Assembly (NCBI GenBank): GCA_013368325.1 | Contig: JAACJK010000172.1 | Span: 310,001 to 374,000 of the forward strand | Length of the DNA: 64,000 nt | Source of the DNA: Ephemerocybe angulata | Taxonomy: Eukaryota; Basidiomycota; Agaricomycetes; Agaricales; Psathyrellaceae | Reading direction: 5' to 3' | In this document: positions 42,735-54,996 of the stretch, in pieces | How the letters are laid out: each line of letters starts with the position of its first letter | How positions within the stretch are numbered: position 1 is the first letter of the stretch | The notes under the pieces: model-generated | The model's database searches: none | Told to the model about the DNA's origin: nothing | The model's input: the letters and a program-made list of their open reading frames with translations, nothing else | Translations under genes and position numbers: made by a program

Positions 42735-43692
42735 TTACCAAGCCAATTCCTTTCCGTGCTCGTCAATGAAAAGGCCTTGGGGATTCTTGTGTGAGACCAG
42801 GGCTTTAAGACAGATTCAAGTTGTTAGGCTCACCGGTTGGTCCATTCTCGTCGAGCAGAGCCCAAGGTGCAAGGATTTCAGCACCTTGCGCACTCGTCTT
42901 GCCACCGGGACGATAGCCATTGAGCTTCGTTGTTGTAAAGCCAGGTGTGACTGCGTTCACTTTTATCTTGTCGGCCTTCAGTTCATGTGCCAGGGCGATC
43001 GTGTACGAGTTCGCGGCAGCCTTAGATGTGTTGTACGCGACTACGTGGAGGAAGTCAATATCGATGGTCGACATCGTCGTGTTAGACGCCATGTCCGTGC
43101 TGACGTTGAGGATCACGGCTTGGGGCGACTTTCGGAGGAGAGGCACAAAGGCAGTAGTCGTTTGGATGAGCCCGAAGAGGTTGGTCTCCATCGTGCGTCG
43201 GACGACTGCTACGTCAATAGTGGTTGCTTTCTGGGGCTTGTCCATCTCGCTGATCCCTAATCAGATAACATGTGTTATAGATGCGATATCTGAGAATACG
43301 GATGAGCACGCACCAGCATTGTTGACCAGGACGTCAAGCTTTCCATCGCTGCTTTCGATGCTCTCCTTGGCAGAGGCGATGGTTGCAGGGTCTGTGACAT
43401 CAATTTGGATGAAGTGAACATTCTTCAGGCCCTCCGCATTCAACGCATCTCTAAAACAAGATATGAGGCAAGAGCGGCAGAGACTGGCGCATCTATAACT
43501 CACTGTACTTCTTTCCCAGACTTTTGGTTGCGTGCCCCGAGGTAAACCTTGTGGCCTTCCGGTTTAGATGCAAGGAGCTTGACTAGCTCGTAACCGATAC
43601 CAGCATTTCCACCTATCGGGGCGATCGCGTGAGTTCAAGGCACCAGTTATGGGCTGGTAGTGCGTACCAGTGACGAGGATGACCTTGGACAT
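42735..43692 (-). CDS. Short-chain dehydrogenase/reductase (copy 1)
   Basis: Exons of 25, 109, 137, 423 and 41 nt (43692-43668, 43612-43504, 43450-43314, 43256-42834, 42775-42735) give 244 residues. It is a classical SDR: VTGGNAGIGYE (TGXXXGXG cofactor loop), DVLVNNAG, and the catalytic YNTSKAA (Tyr-X3-Lys) with a Ser about 20 residues earlier in the VSTDMAS segment. NAVTPGFTTTK follows. It reduces or oxidises an unknown small molecule using NAD(P)H. The close copy at 44237-45225 has the same exon lengths. Confidence 0.92.
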
Positions 43693-43769
43693 GATGATTT
43701 TACTCTTAAGTACTGTTTGAGAATGAGAGATAGGGGGATTGATGGGAGACTGGGCGGCTTGAATCATGC

Positions 43770-43780
43770 CTTTTATATAT
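43770..43780 (-). promoter_or_regulatory. TATA box of SDR copy 1
   Basis: ATATATAAAAG on the minus strand lies about 80 bp upstream of the ATG at 43692. A related CATAAAAGG stands at 45284-45292, about 60 bp upstream of SDR copy 2, so the core promoter is retained in both copies. Confidence 0.5.
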
Positions 43781-44236
43781 TTCTTGTCGGCCGGCCATGA
43801 CTTACGCGTCGCGCTTCTCTGCTACCTATTTCTTAACCCACGGCCATCGTAATCGCAAAGAAGAGGTTGTACATACCCTCGTGCCGAAAGACGACGCGTA
43901 CGATGGAGTGGTATATTGATCATACATCATCGCGGCACCCGGCTTCGGGCGCTTATCTCGACTCTCGACCTATGTGATCCAAGTCAACCTCAGATGGGGC
44001 TTGATTTCTAACATGCCTTCTGATACGTCGAGAACTGGGGGCGTCAGCGAAAAGGTATTGCCCTTGCCCATGGCGGGGTCATGCGCCGTCATCTTTCGTC
44101 AGCTAGATTTTCAGCTGACAGATTCAGAAGCCATGGATAGGAATAACCGACAGGCAAGGAGGTGGAACAATGCGAGAGAATTGCAACTGCCGATTGATGT
44201 TTCCTAGAATCCTATCTAGTATGTAGACGAATATAA

Positions 44237-45225
44237 CTACCAGACAAATTCCTTTCCATCTTCGCCTATGAACAGGCCTGGGTCTATCTCAGCCATGGAT
44301 TCAGGGTGTGACGGGAGTGTCGGACTTACCAGATGGACCGTCCTTCTCAAGCATTGCCCACGGCACAAGGATTGCCGCGCCCTGCGTACTCGTCTTCCCG
44401 GTGGGTGCATAGCCGTTGATCTTGGTCGCAGTATACCCGGGGGTGATTACATTGACTTTGATCCCATCCGCCTTCAACTCATGGGCCAGGTTAATGGTGT
44501 ATGAGCTCACTGCAGCTTTGGAGGCGCTGTATGCAGCGAATTGGAAAAAATCCTTGCCACTGTTGGACATCCATGTGTTGGACCCCAACTCCGAGCCTAC
44601 ATTGAGAATGACGGCTTGGGGCGACCTACGGAGAAGCGGGACGAAGGTCGTCGTGGTTTGGATCAGGCCGAGAAGGTTGGTTTCTAGCACACGTCGGACA
44701 GTATCGACTTCAACAGTGGAAGGCTTCTGGTCTTTATCCCCCTCGCCGATTCCTGATGTAAGGACGGGTCAAGAGGCAACCATTAGGACCGGTTAATTGT
44801 GGAAGTCCCAAGGATACTACTCACCGGCGTTATTAACAAGGATGTCAAGCTTTCCATCATTCTTTTCGATGGCCTCCTTCGCCGATATAATGGTCGCAAC
44901 GTCTGTCACATCGAGGTGGATAAAATGGACATTTCCCAGTCCCTCTGCGCGCAACGTGTCCCTGCAACGAATGGTGAGAAGAATAATTCAATAGAGGAAT
45001 GATGCGAACTCACTGCGCCTCTCTCCCGGAGCCTTCATTGCGTGCCGCGAGATACACCTTGTGTACGTCTGGTTTGGAGGCCAGGGCTTTCACTAGCTCG
45101 TAGCCAATTCCAGCATTACCACCTACATGCACCGCACGAGTCATTAATAACAGTCCAACGATTCGAGGAGCGTCCGCTTGGCGCAATATTATATACGTAC
45201 CAGTGACGAGTATAACTTTAGACAT
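44237..45225 (-). CDS. Short-chain dehydrogenase/reductase (copy 2)
   Basis: Exons 45225-45201, 45122-45014, 44961-44825, 44752-44330 and 44277-44237 have exactly the lengths of copy 1 and again give 244 residues. The motifs are VTGGNAGIGYE, DILVNNAG, YSASKAA (Tyr-X3-Lys) and NVITPGYTATK. The last exon encodes GLFIGEDGKEFVW, paralleling GLFIDEHGKELAW of copy 1. It is a tandem duplicate in the same orientation, about 550 bp apart. Substrate unknown. Confidence 0.92.
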
Positions 45226-46581
45226 TTTAGACGGAGGATGGGACAGCTGTTGGAAAGTAGGGAAGATAGAGAGCTGTTGAGGTCCTTTTATGTTCATGAT
45301 CTATGCGTGCTTCCTTCCGGCTCGGGTTTCGAGGTCCTCCATAATCCGCAGCAGTATTTTCTATTCTGACGCGAACAGGATGAGTACGCACTCCAACAGA
45401 TCGCAGTAAGAGCTCAATTGGCCACAGCATATTGAAGGCTGTAGGCATTGAAGAATCGCTTTCTAAACGATTACGCGCCAGTGGGAGGCCATGCGCTGAA
45501 GTACTGCTCTAACTGTACCATTCCGATTGCTTAATCTGGTCGTCAGCATCCCACTAGACTTGACTAAGTTTTGCTAGGTCAGCACTCAGCGCTCAGCATT
45601 CGGTTGCCCTCAGGGTTTGGACCAAGTAACTGTTTAAACCTCAAAGTTGGTCAGCAGTCATACTAAGCAACCGAAATGGCCCAATGCCACTTACTCATAG
45701 TATATTACCTTTCACCTAAAACTCCAGTGATTCCTATCCCAAACGGGCTTTCTGATTCGCTTCTTGTCTGGTGACCGACTCTGGTCCTAGTAGAAGTCCG
45801 GTTTAAAGCGGGTCTGCTAGATTGTCTGGAGGAAATGAGCACACTCGAAACTACCAATGGGGCAAACCTCATTGCATCTAACCTTCCTTCTCCCCAGAGA
45901 GACCAATTCTTCCGAATTCGACTCCCATGATGATCAGCGACGAGCAATATGGCTGTTAAATTCCAGAGTACACATTGCACAGCAGTGCCAGGCCCGGGAA
46001 GGAAGATGTCCAGACAAGTGACTGGATGACCTTGGATATCGAGAGTTCCTGTGACATCGGAGATAGTTACTCACAAGGCGAACCATCAGAACTGTTCCTT
46101 GACATCACCTGGGCGGAGGGCTTTACCCAGCTCTGGGCGCTTAATTCTGGATAACCTTGAACGGTTGTCTACCTTCACCCGATGTAGCCATTTCCTCTGG
46201 TTCCGAAGCTACTTCTGGAATCCATGGACAGGGATCCGTAATGCCGGTGGGTGCGAATGACAAGAATCATGAGTCCTGTAAAAACCACGAAAAGACGTCA
46301 ATTATCCCAATGATGTCCCTCCCCAAAAGCGCCCTTTCGAGCAAGGGTTCAGGGTACTTCGGACTAACCCCAATGATTGAGGTTGTAAAGGGTCACATCG
46401 AAGCGCTGCCACTTACCACTTTCCGTTTCATTACAGGTCGGATGTTGAACTGGTCTCATAAGCTGAACGTCATCAACCACGTTCTGAACCAGGTCTTGTA
46501 CCATTGCGACAGAAGAACATATCTTTAGATATACCAGTTCACCGGGAATCGTCTAAAAGACGAAGCTTCAGAGTGGCGGCC
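45226..46581. other. Intergenic, 1.36 kb without supported gene
   Basis: After the SDR promoter I find no coding segment with intron support on either strand. There is a short repeat cagcactcagcgctcagc at about 45580. The region may hold decayed sequence. Confidence 0.45.
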
Positions 46582-47612
46582 TCAGGCTAAGCGCCTAGCG
46601 AATACGTGAATGTGCGCCAACCCAGGGACACTTTGCAACCTCTGCGATGAGTTATATGTGGTCTCAGCAGGGGCCACTTCAATCCAGATTCAAAACACTC
46701 ACAGGAGGGTTGACAAACCACGCAGTCTCCCATGCATCCTCCCTCCACCTAATCTTCACATATTCGTGTACCTTCTCCCCCGCCTTTCGAACTAGCTCCT
46801 CCTCTTCCTGTGTACCCTTCTCCGATGTGATCATATTATCGAGAGTAACACCCCACTCTGATAAGGCGGGGAGGCAGCTGGGGAGTGTAGATGGGGACGG
46901 TGGCGGGGATGCGTCGCCCGTGAAACCCCAAAGCCCGTCTTGGTCGATGCGCGCCTTGACTTTCGCATCCACTAGGTCTGGGTGGTAAATTGGGACTTTG
47001 GTCCAGATGAGGGTATGTTCGGCTTCGGTAGGGACTGAAAGTTGGTGGTTCTCAGCTGTAGCTACTGTTTAAAAGGTGTTTGAGTCATACCTGAGTATGG
47101 CCAGTCGTTCTGAATGATGCTGATATACTCCGGCGGCGTGTCGACAGAAAAGTAAGCCGGAGGGGTCGTTGCACCACTACTGTCCGACGAGGCGTAGAAA
47201 CGAGGGTCGTCTTCTAGTGAGGAGGGTAGTAGCGAGAGGGTATCACGCTTCCCCCACTGCAGGCGATGGTTGACGAGGTAATCGACTGCGAATCGATCAT
47301 TAACAGTTTTGCCGCGACTCCTGCTTTACCAACGCACCTATTGACCCGTATTGCTCGCGGATGCCCACCGCCCAGTCATCGTAGCGCTTCTGCAAGGCCT
47401 TGTCTCTCTTTAGTAGGCCTAGATCACTGAACGCTTGAATGAGGATTGGAAATTGTTTCACGGTGTCGAAAGGCGTACCCAGAGTTGACGAAAGTCTTCA
47501 TATGTTGCCATGTAAACTTGGCTGGGTAATGAGCGATGAGCTCCTCCTTAGTCGGGAGGCCCTCTCCCAAGGGTACATTCTCTGCATCTAAGTCCTTGTT
47601 GGGGACAATCAT
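46582..47612 (-). CDS. DUF3605 family protein
   Basis: Five exons (47612-47479, 47426-47338, 47285-47091, 47034-46703, 46641-46582) give 269 residues, the usual size of this fungal family. Landmarks are AHYPAKFTWQHMKTFVNSGD, LGLLKRDKALQKRYDDW, RLQWGKRDTL, DWPYSVPTEAEHTLIWTK and the ending FVNPPRLQSVPGLAHIHVFA. The last exon supplies the conserved PGLAH segment. No catalytic residues are known to me, and function in fungi is not established. It is divergent from the SAC3-like gene, with 313 bp between the start codons. Confidence 0.88.
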
Positions 47613-47925
47613 TGCCGTACCAAGTGAAGTCTAGGTGGAAGCAGATATACTGTCGAAGAGGGGTAAGAAGTCGGTGATATGGCTCGATGCCCCGTAGAAT
47701 GAAAGGCTTACGCGTCTACTTGATTTAAAAGCCCAGCCTCTAGATAACACGCCTTCTAACCGCCGTGATTGTCCAAAAGTCGAAAGGTTCGACTTCTCAT
47801 CGTGGTCGAGGTCGAAGGTCCGTGACCGGTATAGGATCGTTCCGCTGATCCCATCAAATAACCGGATATACGTTTTGAGCCTGCAAGCGCCTTGCACAGA
47901 ACCACCATTATCCTCGACTAACTCG

Positions 47926-49397
47926 ATGTCAAACACGCGAGGCGGACGCCAAAACCAACAGGAAAACTCTGGAAGAGGAGGATACAGGGGAGGAGCTCGA
48001 GGAGCAGGAAGAGGAGGCAATCCGTGGCGTGGGGGCAGCACACAGACTCGGGGTTCACCCATCCAAACAGACCCAGGGCAACCACTGTACAAATCCCAAC
48101 GATTCAGCAACTCAGGAGGACGCGGTGGATTTGATAGCAACTCTAATTCAACTGAAGCTCGGGGTGGAGGGAGAGGGCGCGGACGCGTAGGAGATCGACT
48201 GTATAACTTGGCTCCCTCGCGAATGGAGCTCATGGCTTCAGTCAGTCGAAGCAGTGGACTTGAAAAGGGTGGCGATGAGTAAGTCGTTTTAATCGGAGTC
48301 ATGACTTCTGTTTAGTGAAATCAAAGGACCTGGTTAGTTTGAAGAACTTCAAGATCCAGGAGGAATATCGACAGTTTATCCATGGCAAGGTGAGAAGTGA
48401 AAGATCTTTCTCGTCTCTAGCTAGGATTGACACCCTTTGAAGCTCGACCAGTTGATCAAGCGGCACTATCCGCGACGCTTTGTCAATGAAAAGGACGCTG
48501 AAAAGACCCATCGCGTTGAAGAGCAGGAGAATGTCCTGATTCTGTTTCGTGCGTGACTCGAAAGCTTGGTTCGGAGCAAGCCCAACTGATACTGTTCAAT
48601 CAGGCAAACTACGTGAAGGCGTGCAAGCATCAAAGCGCAAGGATGATTTTGCTCTCGAAGGTGAGGCTCTCATTCATCTGTCAAAGGAACCCTACCAACA
48701 TTCTCGTCCAGTTTACGAAACCTCACTGTACCTTTCGATCGTCTTCGAGTCGCCTCGACAACCACCGTCCATCATCCCTCACCTCATCCCCCACCTCTAC
48801 CAAACCGCAACATGCCCCCAACCACTCCGACTAACCACTCTCATTCTCACTCTGCTGTACCACTTGGGGACTTCGTACCCTTCACAAACAACCTTCTTCA
48901 AGCACCTCAAATCTATCCCAACCGCGCTCTTATCCAAAGATTCCAAGGCAGCTCGGTGGATAACCATGCTAGCTCGGTCCTTGAGGATGAAAAACTACGC
49001 TCAGTTCGAACGCCTTTCCCGAATAACCACCCTTTCATCACTCCTGGGGGGACCAATACATGGGTTCCTCAGCATCGACAGTCTCACTAACTCGACGCGA
49101 GCACAAGCCAGTCAAGAATATGCTCACGGCGCAATACTAACGACCCTGGACGCGCTACGCAATAAAGCGCGAGAAACCTTCTGGACCGTGCTACGGTCGT
49201 CCTATCGAGAGCTGGGGTGCACGTCAAATTCTGGGGATACCAAAGAATGGATTTCTCGTTCTCTGTGCATGGAATCTCCACTGTCCGAGGATCTGACTTT
49301 GGAATCGGAGGCGTGGCTGGATCAGAAAGCACAGGAAGGGCACACCCGTCGGAAGGAGGGGGTAGAAGGGAGGTGGATTATCTGTAAAGTTAGTTAG
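47926..49397 (+). CDS. SAC3/GANP-like protein with RGG-rich N-terminus
   Basis: Exons 47926-48278, 48338-48389, 48443-48548 and 48604-49397 give 434 residues. Residues 1-90 are rich in Gly/Arg (GRGGYRGGARGAGRGG), as in RNA-binding proteins. The C-terminal helical half has SKDSKAARWITMLARSLRMK and NYAQFERLSRITTLSSLLG followed by an EYAHGAILTTLDALRNKA helix. The pattern NY-XX-F-X-RL is what SAC3/GANP domains show. The likely role is mRNA export or processing. The family call is from motif style only and would need a profile search. The intron 1 acceptor at 48337 was chosen because the earlier one leads to a stop. Confidence 0.6.
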
Positions 49398-49571
49398 CTC
49401 AACCAGGTGAGATCAGTGACGCAAAACACCATCGTTCTCCCACTGCCATGCTAGTCTACAACAAATTACAAGTCAAAATAACACCCCAGATAGTTAGGTA
49501 AGTTCAGATAGTCCAAGTTTAAGAGGTATGTGTGTCAAATATGTGTATGCAAAATGCAGAGAAAGAAGTGT

Positions 49572-50843
49572 TTAGATTTTAACTTCGCTTAACTTGGCGA
49601 TCAGGTCATCCGTGGAAGTGTCTTCCTCCTTTACCGAAGGTTCCTTGTTCTCCTCTTTGATAGCCTCAGCCACGACGGGAGCCTCCTTCTTGATCTCCTC
49701 CTCAGCGGTCTCCTCCTCACCCTCCTCTTGTTCGTCCTCCTCCTCATCTTCCTCCGTAGCAATCAGCTTTCCGCCCCGCTGCTTCAGGCTGTCACCGAGG
49801 GTTTCGATGTGCTCGTCATCTTCCTCGACCTCGTTCCACTGAAGCTCAAGCCTCTGAATGTTCTTGAGCGTCGTCCCAATCACACCGGCCAACAGTTTGA
49901 ATGACTCCGTCTCCAAATTGTTGTTCTGGAGTTGCAACTTCTTGAGTTTGGGATTCGAGCCGCCCACCAACGCCGTCAACAAACTTGGTACCTCTCCCTC
50001 CGTTGAGATGATGCAATCCGAGAGGTTCAGAGTGTGCAGCTCGGGCCACGAGCTCAACGCCTCTGACCACGCCTTAATCCCAGCCAAATCCTCCCCAACG
50101 GTGAACGCGTTATCCTGGAAATCGATCGACTCAAGTGTAGGGTTCTTCGCCAGGCCCTTCGCAAGCTCGATGATGCCCTCCATCCTGATCCCGTTCTGCG
50201 GCATCCGGACCTCCTTCAACCCCCCATGTGCCCCAAAGGCTTGAGCCCACACACCCGCAGAGCCGTTCTCGAGACGGTTCCGCCCGCAGATGACAGTACG
50301 CAAATTCGATGGGGTCCCCGCTGCCTTGGAGAGCTGGGCCGACTCGAGCAGGGCGCCGGCGATAACGGAGCCGCCTGCGGGACCGAGGCCGTTGTTGTTC
50401 AGTTTGAGGATCTGGAAGACGCGGTTCTTAGTGAGGAGGGGGACGATGGGGTCGACGGAGCGGCCTCCAAAGGCATTATCGCTGAGATCGATCTCGACGA
50501 GCGACGTCTTGTCGACGAGGGCATCGCACAGGGCACTCAGGGCCTGCGGGATCTCGGAGATGAGGCGGCCTGTGAAGATGTCTGCGAAGTTGGCGATCTA
50601 GGAGACAAAATAGAGGTCAACGCGTCTTTCCTGGACTCTGGAGAGGCGGCGGAGACCCACTTTAATGTTGGTTGCCTGAGAGATGAAGGCAGCGAGGGCT
50701 TGCGACGCGTCAACGCCAATCGTGTTTCCCTCGAGGTGGATCTCTTCAAGCTTGGAGGGGTCGATACCGTTGATGAGAGGCTCAACGTCGGCCGCGGTGT
50801 CGAGCTTGAGGCCTCGTCCTTTCAGGGAGAATACAGTGGCCAT
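49572..50843 (-). CDS. RNA1: Ran GTPase-activating protein (RanGAP/Rna1)
   Basis: The cytoplasmic GTPase activator of Ran/Gsp1 that keeps RanGDP outside the nucleus. Two exons (50843-50661, 50597-49572) give 402 residues. About ten leucine-rich repeats are seen, for example LEEIHLEGNTIGVDASQAL, LVEIDLSDNAFGG, LKLNNNGLGPAGG and LQLQNNNLE. The catalytic Arg loop is in LRTVICGRNRLENG. The C-terminus is a long Glu-rich acidic tail, as in yeast Rna1. There is no SUMO-type C-terminal domain, as expected in fungi. Confidence 0.96.
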
Positions 50844-51134
50844 GATTGAGGTGGTAAAGGGCGAAAAAGAGAATAAAGGTGGGCGTTTATGGGAGAGAAT
50901 TGATCCAATTCAATGCAACCTTGATTATTGATGCCCGGTTTAGATTATCTAATCGCGGTCATCTATCTGATCAGCGGTGCCAGGCGCTTACGGGCTTAGC
51001 CAATGGGGACAGAGCGATGATCACTGCAAAGGTGTGTAGTTACAAGGATAGAGAAGCAGAGAAGACGAGAAGAAGAAGAGAAGGCTGTATATGTATGACT
51101 TTAGATGACTGCGTTGACTCCAACGTGTATGATC

Positions 51135-54100
51135 CTAGTGAGAGAGCCTGAGATCAGCTTTAGCGACGACACCCGAGGAAAGGACATACTGGTCCGAGGA
51201 AGTCACCCAGTTCGCTGTCTCGGGGAACATGGTAGCTTCCAGCTACGTATCAGTACACAGCACCCATATAGAACCTATAGTATCTCACCAAAGCGCCGAT
51301 ACACTTCCTCGATGAGTAGCTTCCTGAGATAGTTCACGACGGGCGAAACGAATCCTCCGGCGTCAACCACCTTGGAAAGGACGTGGTAATGGGGAGCCCT
51401 TCGCGTCGAGTGTCATAAAATGCACACGAAGCGTCGAATTGGCCAGAGGACATACACGTGAGTTGCGCTGCTCGCCAAGGCTCGAATTTCCTCAATGACA
51501 ACCTCGGCGTTTGGGTTTATATCCCTCTCAAGTTGTACGATCTTTTCCATTACGTCCCCGACCTGTTATGGGGATAAAATCTCCACCCACAATTACTTAA
51601 ATTGCCTTGGCTCACCTGAACGTCAAATTCCTCTCGGAATCCAAGATAGTATGTCACGCCATAGAAACCCTCGAGTGATCTGACCTTGTTGACCAAGTAC
51701 CTCTCATCCGGCGGGATCCGAGCCAGAGGAAGTACGCAAACGGACAGAAATATCTAGGAAGCGACCGATATGAGACGACTGTAAGGGTCCGGACTTGATG
51801 TAGGTACATACTACGACTCTTGGGAGGGCAGGCCATTGACGAGTGAATCCTGTCACAGAATGGATGAGCACTTTGCCTCGCCTCAGCTAAGAACGATCCT
51901 ACTAACCGACGAATGTATGTGGAACACCTTGACCCTGAGCAATTTTGTAGAAAATGGCGCACACAGGGATCCTAGCAAGGTCCTTTCGGCGCTCCGTATC
52001 CGTACTAGAGGCCTTTTTGTCGTCAGTGATGAAGTAGAAGCTCCTAGATGCCTCGACTTCGATCTCGTTGACATCATCAGTCGACGATATAGGACTTTGA
52101 CCTCGCGAATTTTTCTCTGAAATCACATCGAGTCCTATAAAGCGGCGCAGGTTCATGCGGTTAGCACCATCGAATTTGTCTTCGAGCCGCTTTCCCCATG
52201 TCCAAAGTGTCATGATCATGACTCTATTGTTTCCATTGTGGTCAGGCTACGAGCTGAGTCAAAGCAGGTACGTCCGCTTACAAGACACTCCCGATCATTA
52301 ACGGGACCCAGGCTCCGTGAGGGATCTTCTTGAGCGATGCTCCCCAGAACAAAGCTTGTAAAGTAGCCGTCAGACGGCTGGTCCTTGAACACGGACTCGC
52401 GCACATTCACTCACCGTCGAAGAAGCCCCAGACCGCGAAGAACAAGATTGGCACCACTTTGGGCCACCTCTTCACGTACACCATCTGAATTGCCAACAGC
52501 CCTGTGGTAGACAGCATGACCGTCGCTACCGCGAATCCATATGCATTCGTCAAGTTCGACAGGTTCTTGAACGCCCCAACCAAAATGATGGCGGCGATCA
52601 TCAGCAGCCAGTTCACGGCGGGGACGTAAACTTGGCCTTGGACAATGTCGGAAGTATGAACCATACGGATAGGGGGCAATGATTTTAGGTTTATGACTTG
52701 CTGCGTCAGGCTAAATGTCGCTGTGATCATCGCTTGAGAGGCAACGAGCTGCGGACTTAAGTGTAAGAATGGGTTGGGTTGTGATTTAAGGGTACACGCA
52801 CCGTAGCCAAAGTAGCAAAGATAAACATTATCCTTGAAAAAGAATGAGCGCCCAGGGATCGTACTAAATGCGGTATCGAGACATACCAGTACAGAGCCCC
52901 GTCCACGGGGCCAGGAATTGTGCGATAGAAAATGTTGTCAAAGACAGCTTCCCCGTCACGTATCAAACGAGCTCCTTGCCCAAGGTATGCCAAGACAAGC
53001 GCAGGATATGTGAAGCTGCAGAAGGAGATCTACGACAGCCGGTCAGAGGCAAGTCACAGAGAAATTCACATTGACGTACTCGAATAGATGTGGCATTGAA
53101 TTGGCCGAGGCTTTTACGAGATTCAGCATAAACACCCGAACCTGAAGAGAGTTTGAGAAGGCTCACTTTGCGAACATAGCCTCTGATCCTGTAACAGCAA
53201 GGAGAACTCCAGCGAGATAATCGTAATTCTTCGTACGGACGAATAGCATCACTGCACGCGATGGGTCAAATGCCCGGAAGATCCCAGGGAAGGTGGTTAT
53301 GTTATAGATCCCCGTTCCGGCGAGCAGGAGGAACCATAAGGCGGCAACTGAAGACACACATGCGTGAGCATCGAGCCCCTGCAACGGGGGAAGGTAGGCT
53401 CACCAGGGGAAAAAGTGAAAGCAAGTCTAGCGGTGCCGAATTGCTGCACAAGAAACAAGACTATAATAAATGCCTCGAAAGATGGTGTTGGTTAGAACGC
53501 GATGAGGGGTGACGATAAGTGCTCACGATAGAGATGGGTACAATCTTGTCGGTCACATCTGGCTTCGCCACCGAAATACCCCCAACGGCACTCGTGATGG
53601 AGACCGCAGGTGTCAACACACCGTCCGCCATCGTTAACGCAGTGCCAAATAACGACTGAAGATATGATGCGATTATTAGCGTTTTTAGGGACAGCGCCAG
53701 TCTAGTAGCAACTCACCCATAGAAGCAAAGGGAAGCGTATACGGTCCTTAAAGGAACGACTTCCTTCATGAGTTTGCCGATGGAGCTTCAGGCGGCCAAA
53801 ACTATCCCCCGTCAACGTCCGGTCCGCCTCGAAGTCTTTCTCCGCAGCGGGGTATAGTCCCTGGAACAGTGCAAAGGACCCGCCCTCGCCTAGAGTAGCC
53901 GATAAGCGTGTGCCTGAGATTGAGTGAACAGAAGCCCCCAAAATACCTTCTCGAGTGCCAAAGTATAGGGAAATAACGACCTGTTCAAAAGTGGGCACCA
54001 TGTGAGCTCTCTCTAACCGTGCACACTGATGAAAATCTTATTCACATATTTGAACAATGGGAGCAAGGTGAGCGACCAGATAATTGCGCTGACGCCTCCT

Positions 54101-54357
54101 ATCACATCTTCCTTGGATGGGAGAGGCCCGGAAGCCGGCCAGATTCCATTCAAAACGTAGAGGGGAGAGGTTCCAATGTCGGAGTAGATAATCCCTAAGC
54201 AGGATATCAGCTCTCAGGAGGGCACCATACAGAGAATGCAGTACGTACCGAGAGTCTGAAAGCTTAAAACAAGCAGTAAGAAGCCGCTTACATCCAAAGC
54301 CCTCCTCTTCGCCTGGAAAGCAGGAAGCGGGGATATTGGCGTAGTGGGGTCAGCCAT
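51135..54357 (-). CDS. HAK1: HAK/KUP-type high-affinity K+ transporter
   Basis: A plasma-membrane potassium transporter of the KUP/HAK/KT family. The ATG at 54357 begins MADPTTPISPLPAF. Landmarks across at least ten exons are YSDIGTSPLYVLNGIWP (first helices), GGSFALFQGLYP, LTMADGVLTPAVSITSAV, NITTFPGIF, DYLAGVLLAVTGSEAMFA, FTYPALVLAYLGQGA and GVPHTFVGF. The C-terminal cytosolic domain runs RYLVNKVRSLEGFYGVTYY to SGVVAKADLRLSH with the stop at 51137. Conserved features are intact by eye, but exon borders in the 3' half were not all verified. A TATA box (TATATAA, 54389-54395) is 32-38 bp upstream of the ATG. Confidence 0.93.
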
Positions 54358-54388
54358 TGCGAGGAAAATGAGGGGCTATGGCATATTG

Positions 54389-54396
54389 TTATATAG
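54389..54396 (-). promoter_or_regulatory. TATA box of the HAK1 gene
   Basis: CTATATAA on the minus strand lies about 35 bp from the start codon at 54357, implying a very short leader. The interval 54400-54996, between this gene and the next, holds no gene that I can support. Confidence 0.45.
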
Positions 54397-54996
54397 ACCT
54401 TTGGTGGCGAGCTCTAGGCAAAGAAAACTACCGGAGAAACAGTGAATGGAATTAGGACCAGGTGCCCATCGCTATCTAGCGAAGAGGCTGAGCACTTCCA
54501 ACAGACGCATTCCATTGTCTTATCGCTAGGCGGCAAAATTACCGCAGCAGACATGCATCCTCAAGAGATTAGTTATGCTGAGGGAATATGGCCATAGGCA
54601 TCAAGATCACGAAAGTGACCTATTTTCCACCGCGTTTTCATCTTCAGCAACGCATTGAATGGTCATGCGGGGGCAGACCGTAGCTACAAGGGGCAATTGT
54701 ACAAGTTCGTTACTTGTTGTGCGGCCACAAAGATAAGGTGTGCACTAACCTCATTCGCCTCACCTGCGTACGGCTGAAGATTGATGATACTCGCAAGCAA
54801 ATGACGAACGTGCATTGCCACCCTGAAGCTCCGACTCGCACTTATGATGATTAGGTGCTAAATGTCAGAACACTGGCCCGGATTTTGACCTTTACACTAC
54901 GGTCTGCAACCCATTCGAACCCAATTAATTCCAGCGTTTCTTCCATCGTCATCTCAGCTTCAAGATACCGAAGTCATCAACACCTACAAGCCCAAA

